The position numbers were made by a program, and so were the translations under genes. A stretch of 50,213 bases of DNA from Erysipelotrichaceae bacterium (GTDB lineage Bacteria; Bacillota_I; Bacilli_A; Erysipelotrichales; Erysipelotrichaceae): the NCBI GenBank assembly GCA_017561055.1, contig JAFZDT010000063.1, forward strand, positions 1 to 50,213, read 5' to 3'. Positions 1 to 7,055 of this stretch are shown here, one piece after another; the stretch's first letter is position 1, and each line of letters starts with the position of its first letter. The notes beneath the pieces are model-generated. The model saw only the letters and a list, made by a program, of their open reading frames with translations, was not told where the DNA came from and searched no databases.

Positions 1-543
1 ACCATCAAAAGTATCATAAATCGCTAAAGGTTGAAGATATGTCGCAATATTCCCACTACTATCACTAGCATTCACAGGCACAAAATGCACACCAATATAA
101 TTCATATCTTGTTTAGCCATTGTAAGCGAAGTTGTGACATCACCCTCATAAGCATCATTTGCACTAAAATAAGGGAAATCTACCTTTTCTTCTTGAAGTG
201 TATATACCACTTTTTCAAACGATGGAGTAATCATAGGAGCACTCAAGTCCTTAACAACAACCTTACGTTCTAATGATTTTGTTACATTTCCAAAAGAAAC
301 TTCATATTTTACAAGATATTCACCTAATACATTTGTATTAACAGAATCTTCTACAATCACTTTATCCGAAATATCAAAACCAAACACAGTTGCTGTAGCA
401 TTTTCTTCTATATACTCTTGTTGATAATCCAATTCAATTATTTCTTCACCATTAACATGCAATTCCAATTGCGGAAAGAAATATACCCAAACACCAATTA
501 CTACTGCTAGAATTGGAAAAATTAGCCACCAAAACTTCTTCAT
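1..543 (-). CDS. Membrane-anchored protein with Ig-like repeats (3' part outside window)
   Basis: The first 181 codons are visible. The ATG at 543 follows a GGAGG-type ribosome site, and the gene runs off the left edge. The N-terminus has a short basic start and one hydrophobic segment (about residues 4-22), a signal anchor. Two beta-rich modules follow. The second reads like a DUF5011/HYR-type Ig fold: it opens with a D-x-S-A-P motif, passes through a NDAYEGDVT-like segment and has V-x-V-x-A-x-D-S-S-G-N near its end. Such modules usually precede an exported hydrolase or binding domain, which would lie outside the window. Overall function is unknown. Confidence 0.8.
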   Translation of the reverse strand, partial: MKKFWWLIFPILAVVIGVWVYFFPQLELHVNGEEIIELDYQQEYIEENATATVFGFDISDKVIVEDSVNTNVLGEYLVKYEVSFGNVTKSLERKVVVKDLSAPMITPSFEKVVYTLQEEKVDFPYFSANDAYEGDVTTSLTMAKQDMNYIGVHFVPVNASDSSGNIATYLQPLAIYDTFDG

Positions 544-653
544 AATACATCCTCCAAAAAAGACATTTCAATTATAACATCTTTTTGATATTTATTAAAA
601 GTTCTTATTGAAATTTAAATTTTACGATGCTATAATACTAAAGCATTATAAAT

Positions 654-729
654 GACTTCTTAGCTCAGCTGGCAGAGCAACTGACTCTTAATCAGTGGGT
701 CCAGGGTTCGAATCCCTGAGAGGTCACCA
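654..729 (+). tRNA. tRNA-Lys (anticodon CTT)
   Basis: A full cloverleaf can be drawn. The acceptor GACTTCT pairs with AGAGGTC through G-U pairs, the D-arm is GCTC/GAGC, and the anticodon stem ACTGA/TCAGT encloses loop CTCTTAA with CTT at positions 34-36. The T-arm contains GGTTCGAATCC and CCA is encoded. A TATAAT-like element lies about 20 bases upstream. Confidence 0.95.
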
Positions 730-732
730 TTT

Positions 733-806
733 GCGGATGTAGTTCAATGGTAGAACTTCAGCCTTCCAAGCTGACTACGCGAGTTCGATTCTCGTCATCC
801 GCTCCA
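733..806 (+). tRNA. tRNA-Gly (anticodon TCC)
   Basis: The acceptor GCGGATG/CATCCGC is perfect and the anticodon loop CTTCCAA gives TCC. The T-arm has GTTCGATTC and CCA is encoded. It follows tRNA-Lys by 3 bases, so the two are probably co-transcribed and end at the next hairpin. Confidence 0.95.
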
Positions 807-819
807 TGTTAAAAGTTAA

Positions 820-845
820 ACGTCTCTAATTAGAGACGTTTTTTA
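820..845. terminator. Terminator shared by tRNA-Gly and the C45 gene
   Basis: The perfect inverted repeat ACGTCTCTAA/TTAGAGACGT (820-839) is followed by a T-run on the plus strand and an A-rich flank. It sits between convergent units and can serve both. Confidence 0.85.
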
Positions 846-1829
846 TTTATTAAATACTAATTTTCCATCTGTTACATAAACATCTAAAATTACTTCATCC
901 AACTCTGTATCCAAAGTAATATTAGTCAAAGTAATATTCGCTGTACTCTTATCTTGATAAATCGAAGTATCATTATCACCACTATGATAATCTAAAATAC
1001 CCTTAAATACTTCTTTCGTATATTCTGTACCTAACAATTCTTTTGCTTTTTCCAAACGAAATACACTATTACTACCTTCATCCACCTTAGGATCTTCACC
1101 ATGCTGATTATGAAGGTAATGATTCGTATGTACATACACAGTTTCAATTGGAAGTACACTCATGCCATCACTATACACTTCAATAGAAATCGCTTCTTGT
1201 TTATGAATATCTAATGCAATCACATGAAAACCACTAGCAACTTTCATTTCTTTACAGCGCTGAATCACATCCTCAAGCGAACAAGCCTCCGAAATATGTC
1301 GTTGTAAAAAATAACGAGAGAAAGCATCTAAATTTACATTCTCATCATGACAATAATTAATCGTTTTTACAATCCCATAGCTATTCCAACTAAAACCATT
1401 ACCAAATGGCATATTTAACATATCATTTGTCATAAACCAATGTTCATCATCAAACCACACCTTTGATAAACAAAAATTACCATCAATATAAATATCATCT
1501 TCATTATGACTTAATACATAATACCCATTATCCTTCTTACCAATAATAGACGTACAATGTTCAACACTATAATTATTTATCTCAGGACACAAACAAGTAA
1601 AATACTCCAAAACATCTAAACAAAGACCATCCGCCTTACCTTTTACTTCTTCGTAATATCTTGGATATTCTTTTTGTAATCGATCCAACAAAAACTTACA
1701 TTTATCTATGTTTTTAAGATTTAAATACGACTGTACATCTTCCTTTTTCACTTGTTGAGAAAAATATGTTCCAGACACTTTGCCATTTTCATATGCACTA
1801 TTTTTTAAATCTAATATTGTTGTTTTCAT
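843..1829 (-). CDS. C45-family autoproteolytic acyltransferase/hydrolase
   Basis: The 328-residue Ntn-hydrolase resembles peptidase family C45 (acyl-CoA:6-aminopenicillanate acyltransferase-like). The likely nucleophile is Cys92 in HCTS, which becomes N-terminal after self-cleavage. Sixteen residues later comes the family HNED motif (108-111). The substrate is not known; homologues process N-acyl amides or peptides. There is no signal peptide. The start codon overlaps the stop of the upstream comB-like gene (ATGA), so the two are translationally coupled. The family call is fairly safe; the activity is not predicted. Confidence 0.85.
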   Translation of the reverse strand: MKTTILDLKNSAYENGKVSGTYFSQQVKKEDVQSYLNLKNIDKCKFLLDRLQKEYPRYYEEVKGKADGLCLDVLEYFTCLCPEINNYSVEHCTSIIGKKDNGYYVLSHNEDDIYIDGNFCLSKVWFDDEHWFMTNDMLNMPFGNGFSWNSYGIVKTINYCHDENVNLDAFSRYFLQRHISEACSLEDVIQRCKEMKVASGFHVIALDIHKQEAISIEVYSDGMSVLPIETVYVHTNHYLHNQHGEDPKVDEGSNSVFRLEKAKELLGTEYTKEVFKGILDYHSGDNDTSIYQDKSTANITLTNITLDTELDEVILDVYVTDGKLVFNK

Positions 1830-2512
1830 AATACATCCACCCGTTTCATATATGGTAAATCATCTTTCACAACTTCTAATACAAAATCAAAGACATTGAG
1901 CTGTGTACAATACGCAAAATCCTCCATAGGAAAATCTATTTGTGTTTCATCAAAAAATTTAGCACCAGAAGTATATCGTAATTGTAATATTTCCTCGGTA
2001 ATATTCAATTCATTTCCTAATAATAAAGACTCTATATATTTCGCACACAATGTATCCTCCTCAGTTTCCTCAACTCCACCAAGTCCCATACAAACTAATG
2101 ACACATCCTCAAACTTATTGTTTAAAATATATTGTGCTATAGCCTTTGCATTTACCAATGCACCTGTAATAATTGTATCTGCACATTTAGCATTCATAAT
2201 ACCTTGAGTACCAGCACTTGTTGTGTGTAAGATGGTCTTATTTGTAAAATCTATCTTATCTACATCTGAAGGAGAATTTCCAAAATCAAATCCTGGAAGG
2301 ATTTTACCATTTCTTTCTCCTATCAAAACAACATCAGGATGTACATGTTTATAAGAATAAACAAAATCTACATCCCCCACAGGAATAATCTTATAGGCAT
2401 GATTTTTCATTAAATACGTTTCCACAGTAAATGCTCGAAATACATCAATAATTACAGCAACACCTTTTGCTTGTTTAGCTCCTTCAATTCCTTGTAATAT
2501 ATTAACTTTCAT
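1826..2512 (-). CDS. ComB-family protein (2-phosphosulfolactate phosphatase-like)
   Basis: The 228-residue protein carries ComB motifs: IIDVFRA (21-27), GER (65-67), PGFDFGNSP (73-81) and a TTSAGTQG loop. ComB hydrolyses 2-phosphosulfolactate, a Mg-dependent step towards coenzyme M in methanogens. In Firmicutes isolated ComB homologues have no proven substrate, and no comA or comC partner is visible here. The ATG at 2512 follows AGGTGATTTGA. It forms a two-gene operon with the C45 enzyme, so a joint role on a small acidic metabolite is possible but unproven. Confidence 0.8.
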   Translation of the reverse strand: MKVNILQGIEGAKQAKGVAVIIDVFRAFTVETYLMKNHAYKIIPVGDVDFVYSYKHVHPDVVLIGERNGKILPGFDFGNSPSDVDKIDFTNKTILHTTSAGTQGIMNAKCADTIITGALVNAKAIAQYILNNKFEDVSLVCMGLGGVEETEEDTLCAKYIESLLLGNELNITEEILQLRYTSGAKFFDETQIDFPMEDFAYCTQLNVFDFVLEVVKDDLPYMKRVDVL

Positions 2513-2553
2513 TCAAATCACCTACTAAAGGCTAAATAATAAACTATTCAGTA

Positions 2554-3012
2554 CTAGAAAGGTCTTTTCCCACAAATCTTACAATACATAGAATCTGAGT
2601 CTACTAATGAACCACAGTTCTTACATGTAATCTTTTTAGTTGTTCCAGCAAACATTGATGGATCTACTTTTGTATCACTACCAAAAACATCTTTTACTGC
2701 TTGCGCTTTTGCACGAGTCTTTTCAGCTTCTACTTCACCTTGCATTCTTGCTAAGTCTTTAAAAGATTCTCCGTGTTCTTCATATAAATCTTTTTGCATT
2801 TCTGTCAAATTTGTAACCATGTCTTTTAAATTATTAGACATACCACCATTGCCATCTGTCAAACCATCTGTCATTGTCTTCATAGTTTTCATAGCATGAT
2901 TCATCATTCTTTTTTGAGTACGTCCTGTAAACATACCTACCATATTAAACATCATAAAAACAAATACAGCTCCAAAAATCAATAATGGAACAATCATCAT
3001 AAAATTAAACAT
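2554..3012 (-). CDS. Small membrane protein with C-terminal zinc ribbon
   Basis: The protein has about 152 residues. An N-terminal transmembrane helix (about 3-24) leads into a Met/Asp-rich, probably helical cytoplasmic region. The C-terminus is a zinc ribbon of two CxxC pairs (CKNC ... CKIC). I chose the ATG at 3012 because GGAG lies 8 bases upstream; the ATG at 3018 is only 2 bases from it. A longer in-frame start at 3126 would run into rubrerythrin. It is separated from rubrerythrin by a terminator. No specific family is recognised; the zinc ribbon suggests a scaffold or metal-dependent regulator. Confidence 0.75.
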   Translation of the reverse strand: MFNFMMIVPLLIFGAVFVFMMFNMVGMFTGRTQKRMMNHAMKTMKTMTDGLTDGNGGMSNNLKDMVTNLTEMQKDLYEEHGESFKDLARMQGEVEAEKTRAKAQAVKDVFGSDTKVDPSMFAGTTKKITCKNCGSLVDSDSMYCKICGKRPF

Positions 3013-3043
3013 ATACATCTCTCCTCTTTTTAACCATATTGTA

Positions 3044-3070
3044 TAATAAAAAAGGCTACTTGCGTAGCCT
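3044..3070 (-). terminator. Terminator after rubrerythrin
   Basis: On the minus strand AGGCTAC-GCAA-GTAGCCT is followed by TTTTTTATT. It ends the perR-rubrerythrin transcript before the zinc-ribbon gene. Confidence 0.85.
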
Positions 3071-3079
3071 AAGTTTATC

Positions 3080-3619
3080 CTAATAATTTTCTTCTTTAAT
3101 ACGGAAGTATCCACGATCATGGTCACATACTGGACATTTCATTGGAGCTTTTTTAGCAACATGTAAGTGTCCACAGTTTCCACACTTCCATACAACTACT
3201 TCATCTCTTTCAAATACAATACCATCAGCGATATTTTGAGCTAATTTTAAATATCTTTCTTCATGAGCTTTTTCAACAGCAGCTACACCTTCAAATGCTT
3301 TTGCGATTTCTTCAAAACCTTCTTCACGAGCTTCTTTAGCCATTCTTACATACATATCTTCATGTTCATAGTTTTCACCTGCAGCCGCATCTTTTAAGTT
3401 TTCTAATGTTGTAGGTACACCATCATGTAATAATTTGAACCACATTTCAGCATGTTCTTTTTCATTTGCAGCTGTTTCAGCAAAAATTTCAGACATTTGT
3501 ACATATCCTTCTTTTTTAGCTTTACTAGCATAGAAAGTATATTTATTTCTAGCCATTGATTCTCCAGCGAAAGCTTCTAATAAATTTTGTTCAGTTTTTG
3601 TTCCTTTTAAGTTTGCCAT
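3080..3619 (-). CDS. rbr: Rubrerythrin
   Basis: The 179-residue protein has the two canonical parts. A four-helix di-iron domain includes Glu20 and the ANEKEHAE ligand motif (Glu53, His56). A C-terminal rubredoxin domain has WKCGNCG and MKCPVC pairs. Rubrerythrin reduces hydrogen peroxide to water in anaerobes, taking electrons from rubredoxin-type donors. It lies 21 bases downstream of a PerR-like gene with its own GAGG site, so it is the likely target of that peroxide sensor. Length is normal for the family. Confidence 0.97.
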   Translation of the reverse strand: MANLKGTKTEQNLLEAFAGESMARNKYTFYASKAKKEGYVQMSEIFAETAANEKEHAEMWFKLLHDGVPTTLENLKDAAAGENYEHEDMYVRMAKEAREEGFEEIAKAFEGVAAVEKAHEERYLKLAQNIADGIVFERDEVVVWKCGNCGHLHVAKKAPMKCPVCDHDRGYFRIKEENY

Positions 3620-3640
3620 TGTTAATTTCCTCTTTCTACA

Positions 3641-4018
3641 TTATTCCGTACAATTCTTACATAATCCTTCTAATAGAACGTGATATGAACTCATTTGGAA
3701 TCCATATTCCTCAGCCATTGCTTGTTGTGCCTTTTCAAGTGCTAGTGGAATATCCAATATTGCTCCACACTTCTTACACACTGCATGACTATGTTCACTC
3801 ACATCCCCATCAAAAATGAAAATTCCCTGAGGTAATACCACCTTTTGAATTACTCCCTCTGCTACTAATTCATGTAAATTACGATATACCGTACTTTTAC
3901 TAGCAGATGAATCCTTTTCTTTCACAAAGCCATACACTTCCTCAGCCGTTGGATGCGTACGATGCTCCAACACCGCTTGTTTGATTTCTTCTCTTTGTTT
4001 TGAATAATTCTTTCTCAT
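3641..4018 (-). CDS. perR: Fur-family peroxide regulator (PerR-like)
   Basis: The 125-residue protein has a winged helix (TAEEVYGFV ... SKSTVYRNL) and a dimerisation domain. Structural zinc ligands are CKKC and a C-terminal CKNC. The ATG at 4018 has TGGAGG 8 bases upstream; a longer in-frame start at 4045 would lie between its own promoter and ribosome site. It heads the operon with rubrerythrin, and a Per-box-like palindrome covers its promoter. This supports PerR over Fur or Zur, although the residues alone do not settle the sensed signal. Confidence 0.88.
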   Translation of the reverse strand: MRKNYSKQREEIKQAVLEHRTHPTAEEVYGFVKEKDSSASKSTVYRNLHELVAEGVIQKVVLPQGIFIFDGDVSEHSHAVCKKCGAILDIPLALEKAQQAMAEEYGFQMSSYHVLLEGLCKNCTE

Positions 4019-4035
4019 AAGTAGCCCTCCAAAAC

Positions 4036-4083
4036 TAGAAATCATTTCTACTTTTATTATACTTACACATAAAACTTTGTCAA
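4036..4083 (-). promoter_or_regulatory. perR promoter with Per-box-like operator
   Basis: On the minus strand a consensus TTGACA (4083-4078) and TATAAT (4061-4056) are 16 bases apart. Just downstream, TAGAAATCATTTCTA (4036-4050) is a perfect 7-1-7 inverted repeat, the layout of Fur/PerR boxes. Its position over the start region predicts autorepression. Confidence 0.8.
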
Positions 4084-4185
4084 TATAAAAATGAAAATAA
4101 TTCCTATTTTTTTATTAGGCATACATATTTATCAATTCTTTTCCATTTCATAGTATAGATTAGGCTATGCCTATAGGAGGAACAT

Positions 4186-4578
4186 ATGACAACAAATAAT
4201 CGTAATAGAAATGAAGACTTTGAATGCAATGATCACGTTCATGAAGTAACAGGCTCCACCTCTTTTGTAGATGAACGTTGCGAAGAACCACATAACCACC
4301 GTTTCGCAACCATTAGCTCAACTGCCATTCGTACCGGAAATTCCCACGTACATGAAGTAGAATTCACTACCGATACACACGAAAACCATGAACATGAATT
4401 CTGTGGTAGAACCTCTACAGCCATCGCTGTTGGACAAAATCGCCACACCCACTTCTTACAAGGAAGAACTACTAGAAATGATGGTCATACCCATGAATTT
4501 AGAACAACTGCTTTGATTGAAAATCCTACTCGCCGTTCTTTTCGAGACATTGATAATGATCGAGATCGAAGATTCTAA
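4186..4578 (+). CDS. YmaF-like His-rich repeat protein
   Basis: The 130-residue soluble protein is built from four or five short repeats with an H-x-H-E/x-F/V core (HVHEV, HNHRF, HVHEVEF, HEHEF, HTHFL, HTHEF). This is characteristic of the YmaF family (Bacillus). The ends are Arg/Asp/Asn-rich. Its role is unknown; the repeated His pairs could bind metal. The start follows AGGAGGAACAT. It is monocistronic, divergent from perR, and ends at a strong terminator. Confidence 0.8.
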   Translation: MTTNNRNRNEDFECNDHVHEVTGSTSFVDERCEEPHNHRFATISSTAIRTGNSHVHEVEFTTDTHENHEHEFCGRTSTAIAVGQNRHTHFLQGRTTRNDGHTHEFRTTALIENPTRRSFRDIDNDRDRRF

Positions 4579-4599
4579 TGCACGAAAGTGCATTTTTTT
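4578..4599 (+). terminator. Terminator of the YmaF-like gene
   Basis: ATGCAC-GAAA-GTGCAT is followed by seven T. The hairpin begins inside the stop codon. Confidence 0.9.
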
Positions 4600-4719
4600 A
4601 TATTAACCACTTTTTAGGTAGGATTTTTCCTCAAATTTGAAGAATAGATATAGTAGAAGCACTTGTGAGGGGAGGTAAGAACAAATACTTCAAAATACAA
4701 GTATAGGAGAAAACATAAT

Positions 4720-4809
4720 ATGTATTTTGAATACATCATTCTTTTGGATTTTATGTACAAACATTATTTTCTCATAAAAGAATGTCTAAAGTTATTATGG
4801 ATAAAATAA
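4720..4809 (+). CDS. Candidate type I toxin-like peptide (29 aa)
   Basis: The short ORF has AGGAG (4705-4709) 10 bases before ATG. It encodes a hydrophobic, aromatic-rich peptide (MYFEYIILLDFMYKHYFLIK start) with a basic end. The start is embedded in RNA structure: TTCAAAATAC (4689-4698) is perfectly complementary to GTATTTTGAA (4722-4731), which pairs with the G of the start codon. A second 9-bp inverted repeat (4737-4745/4776-4784) lies in the ORF. No family is recognised. The call rests on structure and the adjacent antisense element. Confidence 0.35.
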   Translation: MYFEYIILLDFMYKHYFLIKECLKLLWIK

Positions 4810-4841
4810 TAATGTAAGAATTATGTTGTGCTCCCCATAAC

Positions 4842-4873
4842 GAAAGCCCAGTGTCCGACAACACTGGGCTTTC
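4842..4873. terminator. 13-bp symmetric hairpin between the toxin-like ORF and cotJC
   Basis: GAAAGCCCAGTGT (4842-4854) and ACACTGGGCTTTC (4861-4873) form a perfect 13-bp stem with a 6-base loop. The stem is flanked by short T runs on both strands. It could terminate transcripts arriving from both sides. Confidence 0.7.
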
Positions 4874-4897
4874 TAAATTGTATAGGAGATATATACA
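4842..4897 (-). ncRNA. Candidate antisense RNA (antitoxin-like)
   Basis: On the minus strand an extended -10, TGGTATAAT (4911-4903), would start a transcript near 4897. Its first bases contain TCTCCTATAC (4889-4880), the exact complement of GTATAGGAGA at 4701-4710, the ribosome site of the 29-aa ORF. It then enters the 13-bp hairpin. Convergent transcripts sharing a terminator with a repeated ribosome-site sequence is the logic of par/Fst loci. The -35 is poor. Confidence 0.33.
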
Positions 4898-4955
4898 AAC
4901 GTATTATACCATACCCAACAAACTATTTTGTCTCAGATTTCCTGAGTTTTCCACA

Positions 4956-5546
4956 TCATTTCAATGCAGGATTATAAGCATAGAAGTTTTCTTCATTCAA
5001 ACGACATTTCACTAATTCTAGCGCTTCCGCAAATCGTTGATAATGCACAATTTCTCTTTGACGCAAGAAACGAAGAACACTTAGAACATCTTCATCATCG
5101 GTCATCATCATTAGATTTTCATAAGTGGTACGAGCCTTTTGTTCAGCTGCCATATCTTCAGTTAAATCCGTTATTGGATCTCCTTTCGATTGGAAAGCTA
5201 ATGCATGAAATGGATTACCCGTCGCATCTTGTGGATATACACCGAGTGTATGTTCCACAAAATTAGCTGCATAATCTTCACGCACTTCACGAGTAGTTAC
5301 TCCTTGAGTTAATTGATAAATCATAGTAGCTACGATTTCCGCATGTGCCATTTCTTCCGTTCCAATATCAGTTAATAACGCTTTAATTTCAGAATATGGC
5401 ATCGCATATCGTTGGTGCAAATAACGATTTGAAGCTCCTAGTTCTCCATCAGCACCACCCAATTGTGTAACAATCAATTTCGCCAATCGAGGATTTTTAT
5501 TACGAATATTCACTGGAAACTGTAAACGTTTTTCATATTTCCACAT
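4956..5546 (-). CDS. cotJC: Spore coat protein CotJC (manganese catalase family)
   Basis: The 196-residue ferritin-like protein is related to Mn catalase. Conserved ligand motifs include GGADGELGASNRY (30-42), GTEEMAHAE (62-70) and DMAAEQKA. Its length matches CotJC. In Bacillus it is the inner-coat component of the CotJ complex, made in the mother cell; catalase activity is inferred from family only. Its ATG touches the stop of cotJB, so the three cotJ genes are coupled. Confidence 0.95.
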   Translation of the reverse strand: MWKYEKRLQFPVNIRNKNPRLAKLIVTQLGGADGELGASNRYLHQRYAMPYSEIKALLTDIGTEEMAHAEIVATMIYQLTQGVTTREVREDYAANFVEHTLGVYPQDATGNPFHALAFQSKGDPITDLTEDMAAEQKARTTYENLMMMTDDEDVLSVLRFLRQREIVHYQRFAEALELVKCRLNEENFYAYNPALK

Positions 5547-5794
5547 TAGAATTCACTTCCTTCCCAAGGCCAAGGCGATGTTACCCATGCCCATTCACCA
5601 AATAAGTTAGTTTCATTCATTAATGGTCCATATAATTCTTCATATTCCACTTTTAAACATTCTAACTCTTCTTGATAACAACAATAATATTCCAAAGCAC
5701 ATTCATCACATGGATGTGTATCTAAAAATAAAACAATTTCTTGTAGTACAAAATCTAATTCATGAATCTTTTGTAATAATTCACATCTAGTCAC
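5546..5794 (-). CDS. cotJB: Spore coat protein CotJB
   Basis: The 82-residue protein has the CotJB pattern: an N-terminal helical leader (LLQKIHELDFVLQEIVLFLDTHP), a central Cys-containing segment (CDECALEYYCCY) and the Trp-rich tail GEWAWVTSPWPWEG. It overlaps cotJA by 8 bases and touches cotJC. It assembles with CotJC in the coat. Confidence 0.93.
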   Translation of the reverse strand: MTRCELLQKIHELDFVLQEIVLFLDTHPCDECALEYYCCYQEELECLKVEYEELYGPLMNETNLFGEWAWVTSPWPWEGSEF

Positions 5795-5984
5795 GACCTT
5801 TTCCTCCTCTTTCCCTTACTGGCATATCCAAAATTGGAAATAGAGTACCACGTCTTAATGCTTCACTTGTTTCATATATACAATCTTCTTCTGGCCACTC
5901 TTGCATACGAATACTTGAAATTCCAATATCATTAGTATCATACCTACTAGTTGTATAGGTATTACCTCTTCTGCGTCTTGCCAA
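5787..5984 (-). CDS. cotJA: Spore coat-associated protein CotJA
   Basis: The small, basic-headed protein carries the CotJA signature EALRRGTLFPILDMP near its C-terminus. The start is uncertain. GTG at 5993 is adjacent to the AAAGGAA ribosome site with no room for a spacer, whereas TTG at 5984 is 8-10 bases from it and gives a MARRRR-type N-terminus, so I used 5984. It is first in the cotJABC operon. Confidence 0.85.
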   Translation of the reverse strand: MARRRRGNTYTTSRYDTNDIGISSIRMQEWPEEDCIYETSEALRRGTLFPILDMPVRERGGKGRD

Positions 5985-6007
5985 CGTTTTCACTTCCTTT
6001 CAAACAT

Positions 6008-6043
6008 TATTATGCAAATAAAAAACCTCGTATATGGGCAAAC
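6008..6043 (-). promoter_or_regulatory. Possible sigma-E-type promoter of cotJABC
   Basis: On the minus strand CATATA and CATAATAAT are spaced by about 17 bases upstream of cotJA. This resembles the sigma-E consensus (ATA, 16-18 bases, CATACA-T). It overlaps the terminator of the preceding gene, and the match is loose. Confidence 0.35.
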
Positions 6044-6049
6044 GAGGTT
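6019..6049 (-). terminator. Terminator of the phospholipase C-like gene
   Basis: On the minus strand AACCTCG (6049-6043), a 12-base loop and CGAGGTT (6030-6024) are followed by TTTTATT. The stop codon (6050-6048) lies in the 5' arm. Confidence 0.8.
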
Positions 6050-7001
6050 ATTTTACTAAATCAAAATATTTCATATTATCCGGTTCTTCTAAACCTGTAT
6101 GGAAATTCTTTTTACCAACCATTTTTAAGGCTTCTTCTAATGAAAGTTCATTGTTTAGATATTGCTCAAAACATCTAAATACATCTTTCGCAATTTCTAA
6201 TCCCTGATTATACATATCCATAAATGTATCATGTCTTTCTTCATTAGTTTGTGGATGATGCCACAAACGACGTTTTTCATTCATTACATCCCAATCAGGA
6301 TTCTCCTTAGTCGGAATCATCATATTTGTTGCATAACCTTCCACTTTTAAAGGTTTCTCCAACCAACGAACAAAATGTACTCTTCTTCCATACGGATCAT
6401 ATAAGAAACGTTCTACACGGTCGATGTCAATCATTCCTTGTTTAACATCCTCTTTTTTCAATTCCGCATTCCACCCTTTTTTTAATACAGCAGAATACAA
6501 ATCATAAATAGGTTCATGAGTTGTTTTATTGTATTTCACAACATCATAAGGTTTTAGTTGTTTGTAGGTAATTTGTCTACGATCCATCATTGCTCGATCA
6601 ATCATCGCCTCAAAAAAGCGATGTGGATCATCACCTAATCCAGTTTGATTAAACACATACGGATGTGCTTGATGGTCCAAACACCAGTGTGCTAATACAC
6701 CAGCTGTATAACTAATATACTCAGGATTCAGTGCTTCTTTACACATGGTATACATCGTTTGAAATAATACATCAATTTTTTCATGATGCATCCAACTACC
6801 AAATTTATGGAAATTACGTGATTTCTCTCTATTTCTCCATGGCCATACACCATAAAAGAAGAAGAAATCTGGCCCACTACTACCAATAGAATACAACTCA
6901 AATGCTTGTTGAATGGCAGACTTTACTTTTCCATTATGTAAATTTGCTAAAATATCATCCGCAAACAAACGATGCGTAATCATACTAGGCACAAACATCA
7001 C
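6048..7001 (-). CDS. Zinc-dependent phospholipase C-family protein
   Basis: The 317-residue protein matches the bacterial zinc-dependent phospholipase C / S1-P1-like fold. Motifs include THRLFADDIL near the N-terminus, SSGPDFFFFYG, FHKFGSWMHHEK and GVLAHWCLDHQAHPY; the His and Asp residues would bind three zinc ions. No signal peptide is visible, unlike the secreted alpha-toxin, so it is probably intracellular. It is monocistronic with its own terminator. The substrate is unknown and toxin function should not be assumed. Confidence 0.85.
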   Translation of the reverse strand: MMFVPSMITHRLFADDILANLHNGKVKSAIQQAFELYSIGSSGPDFFFFYGVWPWRNREKSRNFHKFGSWMHHEKIDVLFQTMYTMCKEALNPEYISYTAGVLAHWCLDHQAHPYVFNQTGLGDDPHRFFEAMIDRAMMDRRQITYKQLKPYDVVKYNKTTHEPIYDLYSAVLKKGWNAELKKEDVKQGMIDIDRVERFLYDPYGRRVHFVRWLEKPLKVEGYATNMMIPTKENPDWDVMNEKRRLWHHPQTNEERHDTFMDMYNQGLEIAKDVFRCFEQYLNNELSLEEALKMVGKKNFHTGLEEPDNMKYFDLVK

Positions 7002-7055
7002 CTCTAGAGAATATTATACAACTTACAAATTTTAATTTCATCTGACAAAACCCTT

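Noticed and set aside
3019-3126. Longer start of the zinc-ribbon membrane protein
   Set aside because: It would read through the rubrerythrin terminator and into its coding region; the ribosome site lies just before 3012/3018.
6048-7001. Secreted alpha-toxin phospholipase
   Set aside because: There is no signal peptide and no C-terminal PLAT domain; only the zinc-dependent core is seen.
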